Below, one piece after another: positions 54,890 to 64,000 of a DNA stretch of 64,000 bases. Numbering within the stretch: the stretch's first letter is position 1; every line of letters starts with the position of its first letter. The position numbers and the translations under genes were made by a program. The DNA is from Teretinema zuelzerae. GTDB taxonomy: Bacteria; Spirochaetota; Spirochaetia; Treponematales; Treponemataceae. The DNA is taken from the NCBI RefSeq assembly GCF_021021555.1, contig NZ_JAINWA010000001.1:1426001-1490000 (forward strand). The letters run 5' to 3'. Under the pieces are notes generated by a model. That model worked only from the letters and a program-made list of their open reading frames with translations. It had not been told where the DNA came from and did no database searches.

Positions 54890-54926
54890 ATTCGCGCCCG
54901 AACGCCGCCGGCTCTCTCGGCTGTAA

Positions 54927-56192
54927 TTACGCTTGTTCCAGAGCCTGCGCTATATCAGCGAGAATATCGTCGATATGTTCCAATCCCACTGATAATCGTA
55001 TAAGCCCCGGGGTTATTCCGGCGGCTTCGAGCTGAGCGTCCGTCATCTGACGATGCGTTGCGCTGGCAGGGTGCAGCACGCAGGTTCTGATATCCGCCAC
55101 ATGGACTACGTTCGACGCCAGCGTCAAAGCGTCCATGAAGCGCACCGCCCGCTCCCGTCCGCCCCGGATGGAAAATGCGATAACGCCGCTTGCGCCGAGA
55201 GGGAGATACTTCATGGCCCTCTCGTAATATGCGTTTCCAGGAAGCTTGGGATACTTTACAAATTCAACCTTTTGGTGGGTCGAAAGATAGGCCGCGATTC
55301 TTTCCGCGTTGGCGCAATGCCTCTCCATGCGAAGAGGGAGCGTTTCAAGGCCAAGGTTCAACAAAAACGCGCCCATGGCGGTGGGGCTCGCTCCGAGATC
55401 GCGCATCAACTGAACGCGAGCCTTCGTGATATAAGCCGCCCGGCCGAAGTCGCGGGTGTACGCTACGCCGTGATACGAAGAATCCGGCTCCGTAAGTCCG
55501 GGAAACCGTTCCGCCGTCCAGCAGAAATTTCCGCTGTCGACAATCACGCCGCCGATCTGTACCGCGTGTCCGTCCATGTATTTCGTGGTGGAGTGGATCA
55601 CAATATCGGCGCCGAACTCGAACGGGCGGCAGAGAACCGGCGTCGCGAAGGTGTTGTCGACGACGAGGGGAACCCCGTTCCGGTGGGCTAACTTCGCAAA
55701 GCGCTCAATATCGAATACGGTTATAGCAGGATTCGCGATCGTCTCGCCGAATACGAGTTTGGTGTTCGCACGGAAGAGGGCTTCGATCGCCGCGTCTCCG
55801 TTTTCCGGATCTATGAAGGAGCACTCGATCCCGTAGCGCCTGAGCGTTACGTCCAGCAGATTAAAGGTACCTCCATAAATGGAAGAAGACGCGATAATAT
55901 GGTCTCCGGCGCTGCAGATATTTAAAACGGCGATCAGGGTCGCCGCCTGGCCGGATGAGGTCAGCAAGGCTCCGACTCCGCCTTCGAGAGCGGCGATTTT
56001 TCGTTCCACGCAGTCCACCGTCGGATTTGAGATGCGGGAATACATATGGCCTTCGGCGGCCAGATCAAAGAGCTTTCCTATATGTTCCGTAGAATCATAG
56101 GTAAAGGTCGTGCTCTGATATATCGGAAGAGCTCGAGGCTCTCCGTTGCCCGGTTCATAACCCTCATGCAAACATTGTGTTTCGATTTTCAT
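54927..56192 (-). CDS. metY: O-acetylhomoserine sulfhydrylase (Cys/Met metabolism PLP enzyme)
   Basis: The product is 421 residues. It matches the Cys/Met PLP family at TQCLHEGYEPGNGEPRALPIYQSTTF and YSRISNPTVDCVERKIAALEGG; the PLP Lys is in IHSTTKYMDGH. The long length and the GxxEPRALPIYQSTTF start favour O-acetylhomoserine sulfhydrylase (homocysteine from acetylhomoserine and sulfide) over cystathionine gamma-synthase or lyase, but substrate choice is not certain. No methionine-related riboswitch is visible upstream. Confidence 0.88.
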   Translation of the reverse strand: MKIETQCLHEGYEPGNGEPRALPIYQSTTFTYDSTEHIGKLFDLAAEGHMYSRISNPTVDCVERKIAALEGGVGALLTSSGQAATLIAVLNICSAGDHIIASSSIYGGTFNLLDVTLRRYGIECSFIDPENGDAAIEALFRANTKLVFGETIANPAITVFDIERFAKLAHRNGVPLVVDNTFATPVLCRPFEFGADIVIHSTTKYMDGHAVQIGGVIVDSGNFCWTAERFPGLTEPDSSYHGVAYTRDFGRAAYITKARVQLMRDLGASPTAMGAFLLNLGLETLPLRMERHCANAERIAAYLSTHQKVEFVKYPKLPGNAYYERAMKYLPLGASGVIAFSIRGGRERAVRFMDALTLASNVVHVADIRTCVLHPASATHRQMTDAQLEAAGITPGLIRLSVGLEHIDDILADIAQALEQA

Positions 56193-56259
56193 GGAATCAT
56201 CCTATCGCAAAGAACCAGTCCTGAAAAGCGGGAAACACCCCTCCGTAATCTACCAAAAT

Positions 56260-56288
56260 TTGAGTTTCTTGCCGATGCAAATTAGACT
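56260..56288 (+). promoter_or_regulatory. Promoter of the three-gene signalling unit, TAGACT type
   Basis: TTGAGT, 17 nt and TAGACT, in the context ATTAGACTTA. The -10 region matches those of the MCP at 21575 and the che operon. Confidence 0.5.
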
Positions 56289-56307
56289 TATGACTGGCGA
56301 GGTATGC

Positions 56308-58575
56308 ATGAGCGAAGAGCGCATCGTTTTTCTCAAAGAGGAAGAAACCGATCCCATAGAGAGCGATTATCCGCAGGGCTTTTCCGCGGACGACCATTGC
56401 TGCTGGGATATCCTGATCGTCGACGACGATCCGGACGTCCACGACGCAACCGTGTTCGCGCTGAAGGGCCTGCTCGTATTCGATCGAGAACTCCGCTTCC
56501 ATCATGCTTATTCGGCAAAGGAAGCTCTCTCGGTAATCGCACAAAACCCGGGCATCGCCCTGATCCTGCTCGACGCGGTGATGGAAACAGAAGACGCGGG
56601 ACTCGCCATCGTAAAGGCGATCCGGGATGATCTGGGACGGGACGACGTGAGGATCATCCTTCGCACGGGTCAGCCGGGACAGGTCCCCGAGCTTGAAACC
56701 ATCACGCGATACGACATCAACGATTATAAAACTAAAAGCGAACTGACAAGAACGAAGCTGATGACATCGGTCATCGCGGCGTTGCGGTCCTGGACTCAAA
56801 TACGGCGCATCGGAAAAAGCAGGAGAGGGCTGGAAAAAATCGTGGAAGCCAGCAACGAACTCCTGCAGGAACAGGGGCTTCAGCGATTCGCGGACGGAGT
56901 AATCACTCAGATGGCGGGATTGTTCGACCTGGAGCCGGAAGGCATTGTCTGCGTGATGGATCCGGGAACAGGATGGGCGTTGTCCGATGCGCTGCCCGGA
57001 TCAGAGTGCTGCATAATCGCCGCCGCGGGCCAATACCGCAGATACATCAACAAAAATCTCGGCGAACTGCAGAACAGGGAAATATCGGAGTCGATCTTCG
57101 CATCGCTGAGAAACAGGCGAAACATCATAGGGGAAAAAAGTTTGACTGTTTTTTTCGGCGAAGCCTCCGGAACCGCGTTCGCAACCTGGATAGCTTCTCC
57201 GGTGCCCCTGAAAGACCTCGACACACACCTTCTGGAAGTGTTTTGCTCGAACATATCGATCTGCGCAAACAATATTACCCTGGTGAACCGGCTCAAGGAG
57301 CAGGCATGGATCGACCCCGGCCTTCAAATGCCGAATCTTCCGGCCCTTGTCGAAAAAATGAAAACCATACTAGCTCAGGAAGGCGAACGCCCGCTGACCC
57401 TGTGCATACTGGATATCGACGGCTTCAATCAAATAAACGAAATACTCGGATATGAATACGGGGATGAAATATTGCGCGCGCTCGTCGCGCGTCTCCGCGA
57501 GTTCCTGCCTCCGGAAACGTTCGCCGCGCGCGTCGCCTCCGACGTATTCGCGCTCATCGGCGCTCCGGAAACCTTCTCGCAGTCCTTGCTCAAAAAGATC
57601 TCCCTCATGCCCATCCAGACGCCCGACGGAGAGAGAACGCTTTCCATATCGGCAAGCCTCACCTCGATCGACTCAACGGACGGAAACGCGTCAACCCATC
57701 TGCGGAACGGCTTTATCGCCCTCAAGCGCGCAAAATCGGAAGGAATCGGCCAGATAGTCCGATACTCGGGAAGCATCGGAACTGAGACGAGAGAGAGAAT
57801 ACGCCTTTTGCACGAGCTCAAGGGGGCGTTCGCCGCTCACAAGCTTTTTCTCGTGTTCCAGCCCCAGTACATGATGCCTGAACGGAAGATTTTCTGCTGC
57901 GAGGCCCTGCTTCGATGGAAAAACGACGAAGGCGAGTTCATTCCGCCGGATACATTCATTCCCCTTGCCGAACAGGCAGGGCTCATCGTTCCCATGGGCA
58001 TCTGGATTCTGCGCAGCGCGCTCGCGGCGCTTAAAACCATCCATCAAGCGGGATTTCCGGATATAAAAATAGCGGTGAATGTTTCCGCTGTTCAGATGAG
58101 GCATCAGGATTTCCTCTCTGAACTGGACCTCGCATTGGAAGAAACCGGAATCGATCCGCGGCATCTCGAGCTGGAAATCACGGAATTCATCTCGATAATC
58201 GGAATAGACAACGTGCTGCATCTGCTGAACGAAATCCGGAGCCGCGGAATATCCCTGGCGATCGACGATTTCGGAACGGGCTATTCGTCTCTCGCCTCGA
58301 TAGACAAATGGCCGATACACCGCATTAAAATCGACAAGTCCTTCATCAAACACCTGGACGACGCAGAGGAAAAAGCGCGCCTGGTCGATCTTCTTATTTC
58401 CCTTGCGGACAGGCTTTCACTCAACATCCTTGCGGAAGGCGTCGAAACTCAAAGCCAGTTCGACCGACTCCTTGAACTCGGCTGTCAGGAAATTCAAGGG
58501 TTCCTGCTGTCCACGCCGCTCGGTCTCGAAGATCTCATACGTCTGTTGCAAAAGGGAGTCGCGGATGCATGTTGA
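56308..58575 (+). CDS. Receiver/DUF3369/degenerate GGDEF/EAL response regulator (c-di-GMP phosphodiesterase)
   Basis: The product is 755 residues, starting at the ATG at 56308 after GCGAGG; the upstream in-frame ATG codons precede or overlap the promoter. A receiver domain (VDDDP, phosphorylated Asp in ILLDAVME) is followed by a DUF3369 sensor region (about 180-330). The GGDEF-like domain has ASDVF in place of GGDEF and should not make c-di-GMP. The EAL domain is complete: EALLRW, NVSAVQ, LEITEF, IDDFGTGYSSL, KIDKSFI, AEGVET and QGF. Activity is therefore c-di-GMP hydrolysis, probably controlled by phosphorylation from the histidine kinase two genes downstream. Confidence 0.9.
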   Translation: MSEERIVFLKEEETDPIESDYPQGFSADDHCCWDILIVDDDPDVHDATVFALKGLLVFDRELRFHHAYSAKEALSVIAQNPGIALILLDAVMETEDAGLAIVKAIRDDLGRDDVRIILRTGQPGQVPELETITRYDINDYKTKSELTRTKLMTSVIAALRSWTQIRRIGKSRRGLEKIVEASNELLQEQGLQRFADGVITQMAGLFDLEPEGIVCVMDPGTGWALSDALPGSECCIIAAAGQYRRYINKNLGELQNREISESIFASLRNRRNIIGEKSLTVFFGEASGTAFATWIASPVPLKDLDTHLLEVFCSNISICANNITLVNRLKEQAWIDPGLQMPNLPALVEKMKTILAQEGERPLTLCILDIDGFNQINEILGYEYGDEILRALVARLREFLPPETFAARVASDVFALIGAPETFSQSLLKKISLMPIQTPDGERTLSISASLTSIDSTDGNASTHLRNGFIALKRAKSEGIGQIVRYSGSIGTETRERIRLLHELKGAFAAHKLFLVFQPQYMMPERKIFCCEALLRWKNDEGEFIPPDTFIPLAEQAGLIVPMGIWILRSALAALKTIHQAGFPDIKIAVNVSAVQMRHQDFLSELDLALEETGIDPRHLELEITEFISIIGIDNVLHLLNEIRSRGISLAIDDFGTGYSSLASIDKWPIHRIKIDKSFIKHLDDAEEKARLVDLLISLADRLSLNILAEGVETQSQFDRLLELGCQEIQGFLLSTPLGLEDLIRLLQKGVADAC

Positions 58576-59701
58576 TCCATTTCTGGGGTTCAAACCTCAT
58601 CGGGCCGGGTGCGCTTTTTTCTTTTTTTTCCAGATCCTCTTTCTTGCCGGGTGCGTTCAAAAACCGATAAAGATCGGCATGATATGCGGACTATCCGGCT
58701 CGAACGCCGACCTCGGAGAAGCGGGAAGAAACGGCGCGATGCTCGCCGCGGAAATGATCAATTCGAATCCCGACCCCAAAGCCCCGAAAATCGATTTATT
58801 TATTCGCGACGATAAAAACGACCCCGATCAGGCAATCGGCGCGGCGAACGAACTTATCGACGAAAAAGTCGAAGTAATCGTCGGTCCGCTCAGCACGTCC
58901 ATGGTGGAAGCGGTGCTTACCGTGACCGAACCCCGGAACCTCCTGGTGCTCACTCCGACCGCATCGGCCCTCCAATTCGTGGGGAAAGACGATTATCTCT
59001 TCAAGATGAATTCCAGCACCCGGGATAACACGGAAGATTACGCGGATTTCATGCTTTCAAAAAGAAACCACCGCAAAGCAGCGCTCCTCATCGACCAGCA
59101 AAATAAATCCTTCGCCGAAAGCTGGGCTTCGGAATTCGCCCGCGCTTTCGTCTCTTCGGGAGGAGCAATCGCCGGTGAAGTCCGCTTCGACGGACGCGAG
59201 ACTCAAGCGCATTCAAAAGCTGCGGAAGAATTGTTGAAATTCAAGCCCGATGTTCTCATCCTTATCGCCCACTCCGTCGATGTCGCGCGGTTTTCGCAGC
59301 AAGTCCGAAAGATCGATCCCGGCATTCCGCTGATCGCGGCCGAATGGGCGGGAACCCAGCAGCTCATCGAATTGGGAGGGAAGGCCGTGCAGGGGCTGGA
59401 AGTGCTGCAAACGTACGACAAATTCGATGCGTCGCCCGCCTACGCCGCTTTTCTGGAAGCCTACGTGAGCCGATTCGGATCGGAGCCGAGCTATTCTAGC
59501 ATCATGAGCTTCGAGGCGATGACGATCGCATATCAGGCGCTTGCAAACAAAGCCGGGAACGAGGATTTGCGCGGATCAATCGCGAGGAACAGCCCGTATC
59601 AGGGGCTCCAGCAGGAAATTCGCTTCGACCGGTACGGAGACAGCAGGAGAAAGGCGTTCTTCGTAACTGTCGACGGCAACGACTACATTCCAGCTCTATG
59701 A
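58565..59701 (+). CDS. Ligand-binding lipoprotein, branched-chain-amino-acid-receptor type
   Basis: The product is 378 residues. The start at 58565, after AAAAGGGAG, overlaps the EAL gene by 11 nt. A hydrophobic signal with a run of Phe ends in the lipobox LAGC. The rest is a Peripla_BP_6 fold: IKIGMICGLSGSNADLGEAGRNGAMLAAE, IVGPLSTSMVEAVLTV and SSIMSFEAMTIAYQAL. No ABC permease or ATPase is nearby. Placed between a response regulator and a histidine kinase, it is more likely a sensory ligand receptor than a transport protein. Confidence 0.87.
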   Translation: MHVDPFLGFKPHRAGCAFFFFFQILFLAGCVQKPIKIGMICGLSGSNADLGEAGRNGAMLAAEMINSNPDPKAPKIDLFIRDDKNDPDQAIGAANELIDEKVEVIVGPLSTSMVEAVLTVTEPRNLLVLTPTASALQFVGKDDYLFKMNSSTRDNTEDYADFMLSKRNHRKAALLIDQQNKSFAESWASEFARAFVSSGGAIAGEVRFDGRETQAHSKAAEELLKFKPDVLILIAHSVDVARFSQQVRKIDPGIPLIAAEWAGTQQLIELGGKAVQGLEVLQTYDKFDASPAYAAFLEAYVSRFGSEPSYSSIMSFEAMTIAYQALANKAGNEDLRGSIARNSPYQGLQQEIRFDRYGDSRRKAFFVTVDGNDYIPAL

Positions 59702-61638
59702 AAAAAAAGCCCCTCTTCCGCTTCAGGGAATTTCTCATTCTGATGGTCAGCGCCACGACGATCCTCACGCTTGTTGTTTCCGGCGTATTCATCTATCAAA
59801 CCAGAAAGGCCTCGATTACAGCCGATACGATACGGAAGGCGCAGCGATCCTCGATTGACCTCTCGCGGAGGGTGGAGACCCTCCTTTCCGGCATTGAACA
59901 AAGCCTCATACCGCTGATCGCCAGCAGCCTATATATAGATGACAGTCAAACGGCAGAAATCGTCAATTCGATCATGAACAGCCAGCCGCTGGTCCGCGCG
60001 GTCTACTGCATCGACGGGACGGGACGCACCTTCGCGACCGGAACCCGCACGGACACGAACCCCTTGCGCCCGGACTTTCTCGGCATCGACTTTTCCTATA
60101 ATCCTGTCTATCTCAAATTGCTACTGGACTATGAAGCCGTCTGGAGCGATAAATTCGTATCGGTTTTTTCAGGAGACACCTGCATAGCCGTCGGAGTCCG
60201 CGTCGGCCCCCATTCGGCGATAGCGGAAGTCGCCCTTGAATCGCTGAGAAAACTGGTTATGGAGGCTTCAGACGAGGCTGAGCAGGTGTGGGTAATCGAC
60301 CGTCGGGGCGAACTGGTCGTAGACACGGTTCATAAAGGACGGTCCGGCATCGTCAATGTGGGAAGCATCCCCGAATTCTCGTACATAGCTCAAGGCCTTT
60401 CTTTGCCGCGGCTGGTTGCCATCGAAGACAAATTCTATCATCCGGCAGTTGCGCGTTCGATAAAACTTGGCTGGATATTCATCTCTGCGATACCGGCGGG
60501 ATTCAATAATCCCGAAATCCGGACAATGCTGGTAAACATGCTTTTTTTCGCCTTGGCGTTCATCTTCGCGGCCTTATGCACCTTGCCGCTATGGACCCAT
60601 CGGCTCTCGGTGCAAGTTAAAAAGCTTCATTCATTGGCCTCGGGGATCGCAGAGGGCAAAGCGCCTGCCGCCGAAGAAATCGGCAGCATTTTCGAATTCA
60701 GAGAACTTGCGGATATACTCATCGCCATGTATCGACAGGTTTCCTTGCGCCAGGATGAACTCACCGCATTGAATCAGAGGCTGGAAGAACGCGTTCAGGA
60801 ACGAACGCTTGCCCTGGAAGAGAGAAACAACGAACTGATGGCCGCGATGGAAAACCGTAAGCGGATGCAGAATTTGTTGGTGGAAACCGAAAAACAGGCG
60901 GCCCTGGGACGTCTGGTGGCGGGCGTAGCGCATGAACTGAATACGCCGATCGGAAATGCGCTCATGGCGGTATCCAGCCTCGAGGAAGACCATGAAAAAT
61001 TCGCCGCCCGCATCGCAGCCGGAATTAAGAAAACAGAGCTGGAAAAGATTCTTTCCGACACGCGGGAGGGTTTGGTAATCGCTCAGCGAAATCTGCAAAA
61101 GGCCGGAGAGCTGATAAACAGCTTCAAGCATGTCGCAAGCGACCAGACAAGCTCGATCAGGAGAAGATTCACCCTCGACGAAACTCTGCGCGAGGTGCTT
61201 CTCACCATTCAACCGATGCTCAAACGAACGCGCCATGCCCTGCAGACGGACATCAACCCGTCCATCGAACTGGACAGCTTTCCGGGAGTTCTTGATCAAA
61301 TCATCACAAATCTCATTACAAACGCCCTTGCGCACGCATGGGACGAAGGAGAAAAAGGGACCATCTCAATATCGGCGCATCCCTACAAGGCAGGGGTGCG
61401 CATCAATGTTTCAGACAACGGCAAGGGAATGGACGAAGAAGTTGCACGGTACATAATGGAACCGTTTTATACAACCAAGATGGGATCTGGAGGAACCGGA
61501 CTCGGACTTCACATCGCTCATAACGCTGCGGTTCATATTCTCGGCGGAGAACTGACGTTCACAACGGCCGTGCAAATCGGAACAACCTTCTTCCTCGATA
61601 TTCCGCTGGCCGCCCCGATACTGGATCCCGCCCAGTGA
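59698..61638 (+). CDS. Sensor histidine kinase with dCache-like periplasmic domain
   Basis: The product is 646 residues. Layout: membrane helix (about 12-34), a periplasmic Cache-type sensor (35-275), a second membrane helix (about 280-305), HAMP, a coiled coil, a HisKA domain with the phosphorylated His in GVAHELNTPIG (about residue 413), and an ATPase domain (ITNLITNALAHAW, DNGKGMDE, EPFYTTKMGSGGTGLGLHIAH). The start overlaps the lipoprotein stop (ATGA). It should phosphorylate the REC-EAL protein of the same unit. Confidence 0.9.
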   Translation: MKKKPLFRFREFLILMVSATTILTLVVSGVFIYQTRKASITADTIRKAQRSSIDLSRRVETLLSGIEQSLIPLIASSLYIDDSQTAEIVNSIMNSQPLVRAVYCIDGTGRTFATGTRTDTNPLRPDFLGIDFSYNPVYLKLLLDYEAVWSDKFVSVFSGDTCIAVGVRVGPHSAIAEVALESLRKLVMEASDEAEQVWVIDRRGELVVDTVHKGRSGIVNVGSIPEFSYIAQGLSLPRLVAIEDKFYHPAVARSIKLGWIFISAIPAGFNNPEIRTMLVNMLFFALAFIFAALCTLPLWTHRLSVQVKKLHSLASGIAEGKAPAAEEIGSIFEFRELADILIAMYRQVSLRQDELTALNQRLEERVQERTLALEERNNELMAAMENRKRMQNLLVETEKQAALGRLVAGVAHELNTPIGNALMAVSSLEEDHEKFAARIAAGIKKTELEKILSDTREGLVIAQRNLQKAGELINSFKHVASDQTSSIRRRFTLDETLREVLLTIQPMLKRTRHALQTDINPSIELDSFPGVLDQIITNLITNALAHAWDEGEKGTISISAHPYKAGVRINVSDNGKGMDEEVARYIMEPFYTTKMGSGGTGLGLHIAHNAAVHILGGELTFTTAVQIGTTFFLDIPLAAPILDPAQ

Positions 61639-61696
61639 ACCGATCAGGCATCGGCTACCCGATGCCCGCCTTCGGCCCGCCGCTCAGCTCCGTAGG

Positions 61697-63271
61697 CTAT
61701 TTCCGCGCCGCAACAATCAGTTCGGTATTCGCTCCGCTGTCAGCGGGAATCGTAAAATACTGCAGCACTTCGTCGAGGCTTTCCGCCTGGGCTGAAAGTT
61801 CTTCGGCGGTGGACGCGAGTTCTTCCGAGGCGCTCGCGTTCTGCTGAATGACCGAATCCAGCTGCCTGATGGCGCTCGAGGTTTGATCGACGGCGGATTT
61901 CTGCTCGCGGCTGGAAGCGCTTATCTCCTGCACAAGATCCGCGGTTTTCTTGATATCGGGAACAAGCTGCTCAAGTAGCGATCCGACCCGTTCCGCGGCC
62001 ACAACCGTCCTGGACGACAGGGCGCCGATCTCTCCCGCGGACGCCTGGCTCCGTTCGGCGAGCTTGCGCACTTCGGATGCGACTACGGCAAAGCCCTTGC
62101 CTGATTCTCCCGCCCGCGCGGCTTCGATCGCGGCATTCAATGCCAGAAGATTGGTTTGGCGGGCAATTTCTTCGATTATCGAAATTTTCGCCGCGATCTC
62201 CTTCATCATGCTCACCGCTTCGCGCACCGCGATGCCGCTTTCCTCGGCGTCCTGAGCCGCTTTCACCGCGATTCGATCCGTCTCGGTAGCGTTGTCGCTG
62301 CTCTGTTGAACCGCGCCCGACATCTGCTCCATCGAGGCGGAAACCTCTTCGGCAAGCGACGCCTGCTCGGTCGCGCCCTGAGACAGCTGCTGGGCAGTAC
62401 CGCTTAGCTCGATGCTGCCTGCCTTCACATTCCGCGAAATTTCCCCGGAATGGGCTATGACGTCCATGAGCGTTTCTTTCATCTGATCGATGATTCTCGC
62501 CAGATTTCCGAATTCGTCTTTTCTTGTTCGGTGCGCTTCGTCCATGAGAACAGTCAGATCTCCGCCCCCGATTTTCTGCGCGAATAATCCGGTATCGACC
62601 AACGGCCTTGTCAACAGATTCGTGAGAATCAAGCCGGACACCACAGAAATAAAAACAATAACGCTCATAATAACGACAAGAATGATCAAAGCGGCGGCGA
62701 ACCCGCTTTGAGCCATCGTATAATTCTTCTGAGTTTCAGCAGTCATTATACCGGTCAGTTCGTCCATCGCCGTGCGCGTCCTGGAGAACGCAGCGGAATA
62801 CGGTCCAAAATACACGCCGCTCGCTTCGTCGAGGCGTTTTGCCCCCAGTGCGTCTACAATTTTAGAAGTCAGGCTTTGCATTTCGGCATAGCCGTCTTTA
62901 TATTGCCGGAAGAAATCCTTTCCATCCAAGCCGGCTGCGACAGAAACCTTTTCGAATACCTCAAACCGCTGATTAACCTGTTCAATATTCGCTTTCGCTT
63001 CGGTTATATACGACGAGACATCTACGTCTGCGCCCATGCCCAAATTATTGAGCGCATGGGAAATCGCGATGCTTGATTGATACGCGTCGCGGTCGGCTTC
63101 CAACAAATGCTGTATGCCTACAAGCCCCTCGTTATAAATGCCGTCAGTCGCGGAATTCATGCCGGTCAACGTATAAAAAACATAGCCGAACCCGCCGATT
63201 ATCACCGTGATGATCAGGGCGAACACAACGAAAAGCTTGGACCGAACCCTTAAATCTCTTAATTTGAACAT
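61697..63271 (-). CDS. Methyl-accepting chemotaxis protein
   Basis: The product is 524 residues, started at the ATG at 63271 ([13 protein letters not shown]), preceded by GAGGT; the upstream extension has no membrane logic. A membrane helix (12-32), a four-helix-bundle-like periplasmic sensor (35-185), a second membrane helix, HAMP and the signalling domain follow, with tip [35 protein letters not shown]. The short C-terminus has no CheR pentapeptide. It shares a TGAAGCGAGG leader with the che-operon MCP but not its -10 box. Confidence 0.9.
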   Translation of the reverse strand: MFKLRDLRVRSKLFVVFALIITVIIGGFGYVFYTLTGMNSATDGIYNEGLVGIQHLLEADRDAYQSSIAISHALNNLGMGADVDVSSYITEAKANIEQVNQRFEVFEKVSVAAGLDGKDFFRQYKDGYAEMQSLTSKIVDALGAKRLDEASGVYFGPYSAAFSRTRTAMDELTGIMTAETQKNYTMAQSGFAAALIILVVIMSVIVFISVVSGLILTNLLTRPLVDTGLFAQKIGGGDLTVLMDEAHRTRKDEFGNLARIIDQMKETLMDVIAHSGEISRNVKAGSIELSGTAQQLSQGATEQASLAEEVSASMEQMSGAVQQSSDNATETDRIAVKAAQDAEESGIAVREAVSMMKEIAAKISIIEEIARQTNLLALNAAIEAARAGESGKGFAVVASEVRKLAERSQASAGEIGALSSRTVVAAERVGSLLEQLVPDIKKTADLVQEISASSREQKSAVDQTSSAIRQLDSVIQQNASASEELASTAEELSAQAESLDEVLQYFTIPADSGANTELIVAARK

Positions 63272-63367
63272 CTCATTGCACCTCGCTTCATACAATTCTC
63301 GTATATGAAGAATGAAAGCGCAAATAAAAAGACAATACAGGTTCTGCAAAAAAGACGCGCGGAGCCG

Positions 63368-64000
63368 TTATCTCAAGACCTGATTATAGAGGCCTTGCAG
63401 AAAGGGCAGCGCCATCCATACGGAAAAAAGAAACAAAAGCAGATATCCTAAGAACTCGATGCCGGCGGAGATTCTTCCAAGAAAAACTGTATTGCTTTTT
63501 AGGCCGAGGAAGAGACCGGTCCGGCCGAACCAGGCAAGATAGCCCGCGAGAATGATCGGAACGCTCATTCCAAGAGACATCGACAATACGGACAGTATAC
63601 CCAGGAAAAATCTATCGAGCGTCAGGGCGAGAACCAAAACCAAAATAGCGCCGGGACAGGGATATACTCCGCTGGCGAAGAGCGCCCCCAAACTCATCCG
63701 TCCCGCCTTGCTTCTTTTCTCTTCGGTTGGGATCGAAAAGAATTCGCGCAGGGACATGACAAGCAGCAGCAGGGAAGCTGCAACCAACAGACTGTAGGAT
63801 CCGCCCTCGAGATACCGGGCAAGAGCGTCGGTTTTGCCCGATATTGCTCCGCCAACTCCCTTGAAAGCGCTCATGACCGCTATGGAGGCGCCGCCGTGCA
63901 ACACCGCGAGAAACACGCCGGTCAGCAGGGGTTCGATCGGAGGAGCTTTGCGCGCCAGATACAGGGAAAACACGACCGTTTTGCGATGCCCGGGACCTGA
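63368..64000 (-). CDS. NicO-type nickel/cobalt transporter, N-terminus outside window
   Basis: The frame is open to the right edge: 211 codons including the stop, so the apparent GTG start at 63973 is not the real one. The first residues (GPGHRKTVVFSLYL) match the conserved GPGHGKT segment of the NicO/RcnA family. Further helices include LHGGASIAV and GVYPCPGAILVLVLAL, the family's cysteine-proline turn, and about five membrane spans in the visible part. It probably moves Ni2+ or Co2+. The Arg in place of the usual Gly after GPGH is noteworthy. Confidence 0.7.
   Translation of the reverse strand, partial: SGPGHRKTVVFSLYLARKAPPIEPLLTGVFLAVLHGGASIAVMSAFKGVGGAISGKTDALARYLEGGSYSLLVAASLLLLVMSLREFFSIPTEEKRSKAGRMSLGALFASGVYPCPGAILVLVLALTLDRFFLGILSVLSMSLGMSVPIILAGYLAWFGRTGLFLGLKSNTVFLGRISAGIEFLGYLLLFLFSVWMALPFLQGLYNQVLR

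Noticed and set aside
58565-59701. Amino-acid ABC transporter subunit
   Set aside because: No permease or ATPase gene is nearby, and the gene is coupled to a kinase and a response regulator instead.
61639-61696. Terminator between the histidine kinase and the MCP
   Set aside because: GGCATCG/CGATGCC forms a short hairpin but there is no T-tract on either strand.

Overview
The window reads as chromosomal DNA of a GC-rich, motile, free-living or gut-type spirochaete close to Treponema. The basis is indirect: a complete che operon with several receptors, 7TMR-DISM receptors, a TP0108-type phosphofructokinase, a PFL/ACT pair, a Gx transporter, many c-di-GMP proteins and spirochaete-style lipoprotein signals. 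I see no rRNA, transposase, phage gene or CRISPR array.

Region 1 (1-19670, minus strand). Two coupled receptor-type cyclase genes are followed by a 1716-residue Ig-like protein with a barrel-like C-terminus. After it comes a giant Ig-like lipoprotein gene that runs off the left edge: 3471 codons are inside the window and the reading frame was checked at its start, middle and left end. The two cyclases carry complementary halves of one class III active site. The giant gene contains a recent 1752-bp tandem duplication.

Region 2 (19749-33434). This holds housekeeping and small accessory genes: an SDR oxidoreductase, a YoaK-type membrane protein, a HAMP-less receptor, a Fic protein with operator-like repeats, tRNA-Ala(CGC), a META lipoprotein, a phosphofructokinase, NfuA, a YgiQ radical SAM protein, a SlyD-type isomerase, a Gx transporter, a TPR protein and the ACT/PFL pair.

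Region 3 (33500-42295, minus strand). A nine-gene chemotaxis operon runs MCP, CheW, CheW, STAS, CheA, CheR, CheB, CheY, CheD. The MCP has a long tether ending in a CheR-type pentapeptide. CheA carries an MshEN-like insertion.

Region 4 (42407-52760, plus strand). RlmJ is followed by an FMN riboswitch controlling ribD-ribE-ribBA-ribH, then an orphan DNA methyltransferase, a secreted GH16 glucanase with a ROK regulator, and EttA.

Region 5 (52869-64000). This is a signalling cluster: a LacI-type sensor fused to a diguanylate cyclase, MetY, a three-gene unit (REC/EAL phosphodiesterase, ligand-binding lipoprotein, histidine kinase), another MCP, and a NicO-type transporter cut by the right edge.

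Two regulatory themes recur. Several genes have a -10 box 6-9 nt before the start codon and no Shine-Dalgarno sequence, which suggests leaderless mRNAs. Three signalling promoters share the -10 region AYTAGACTTA.
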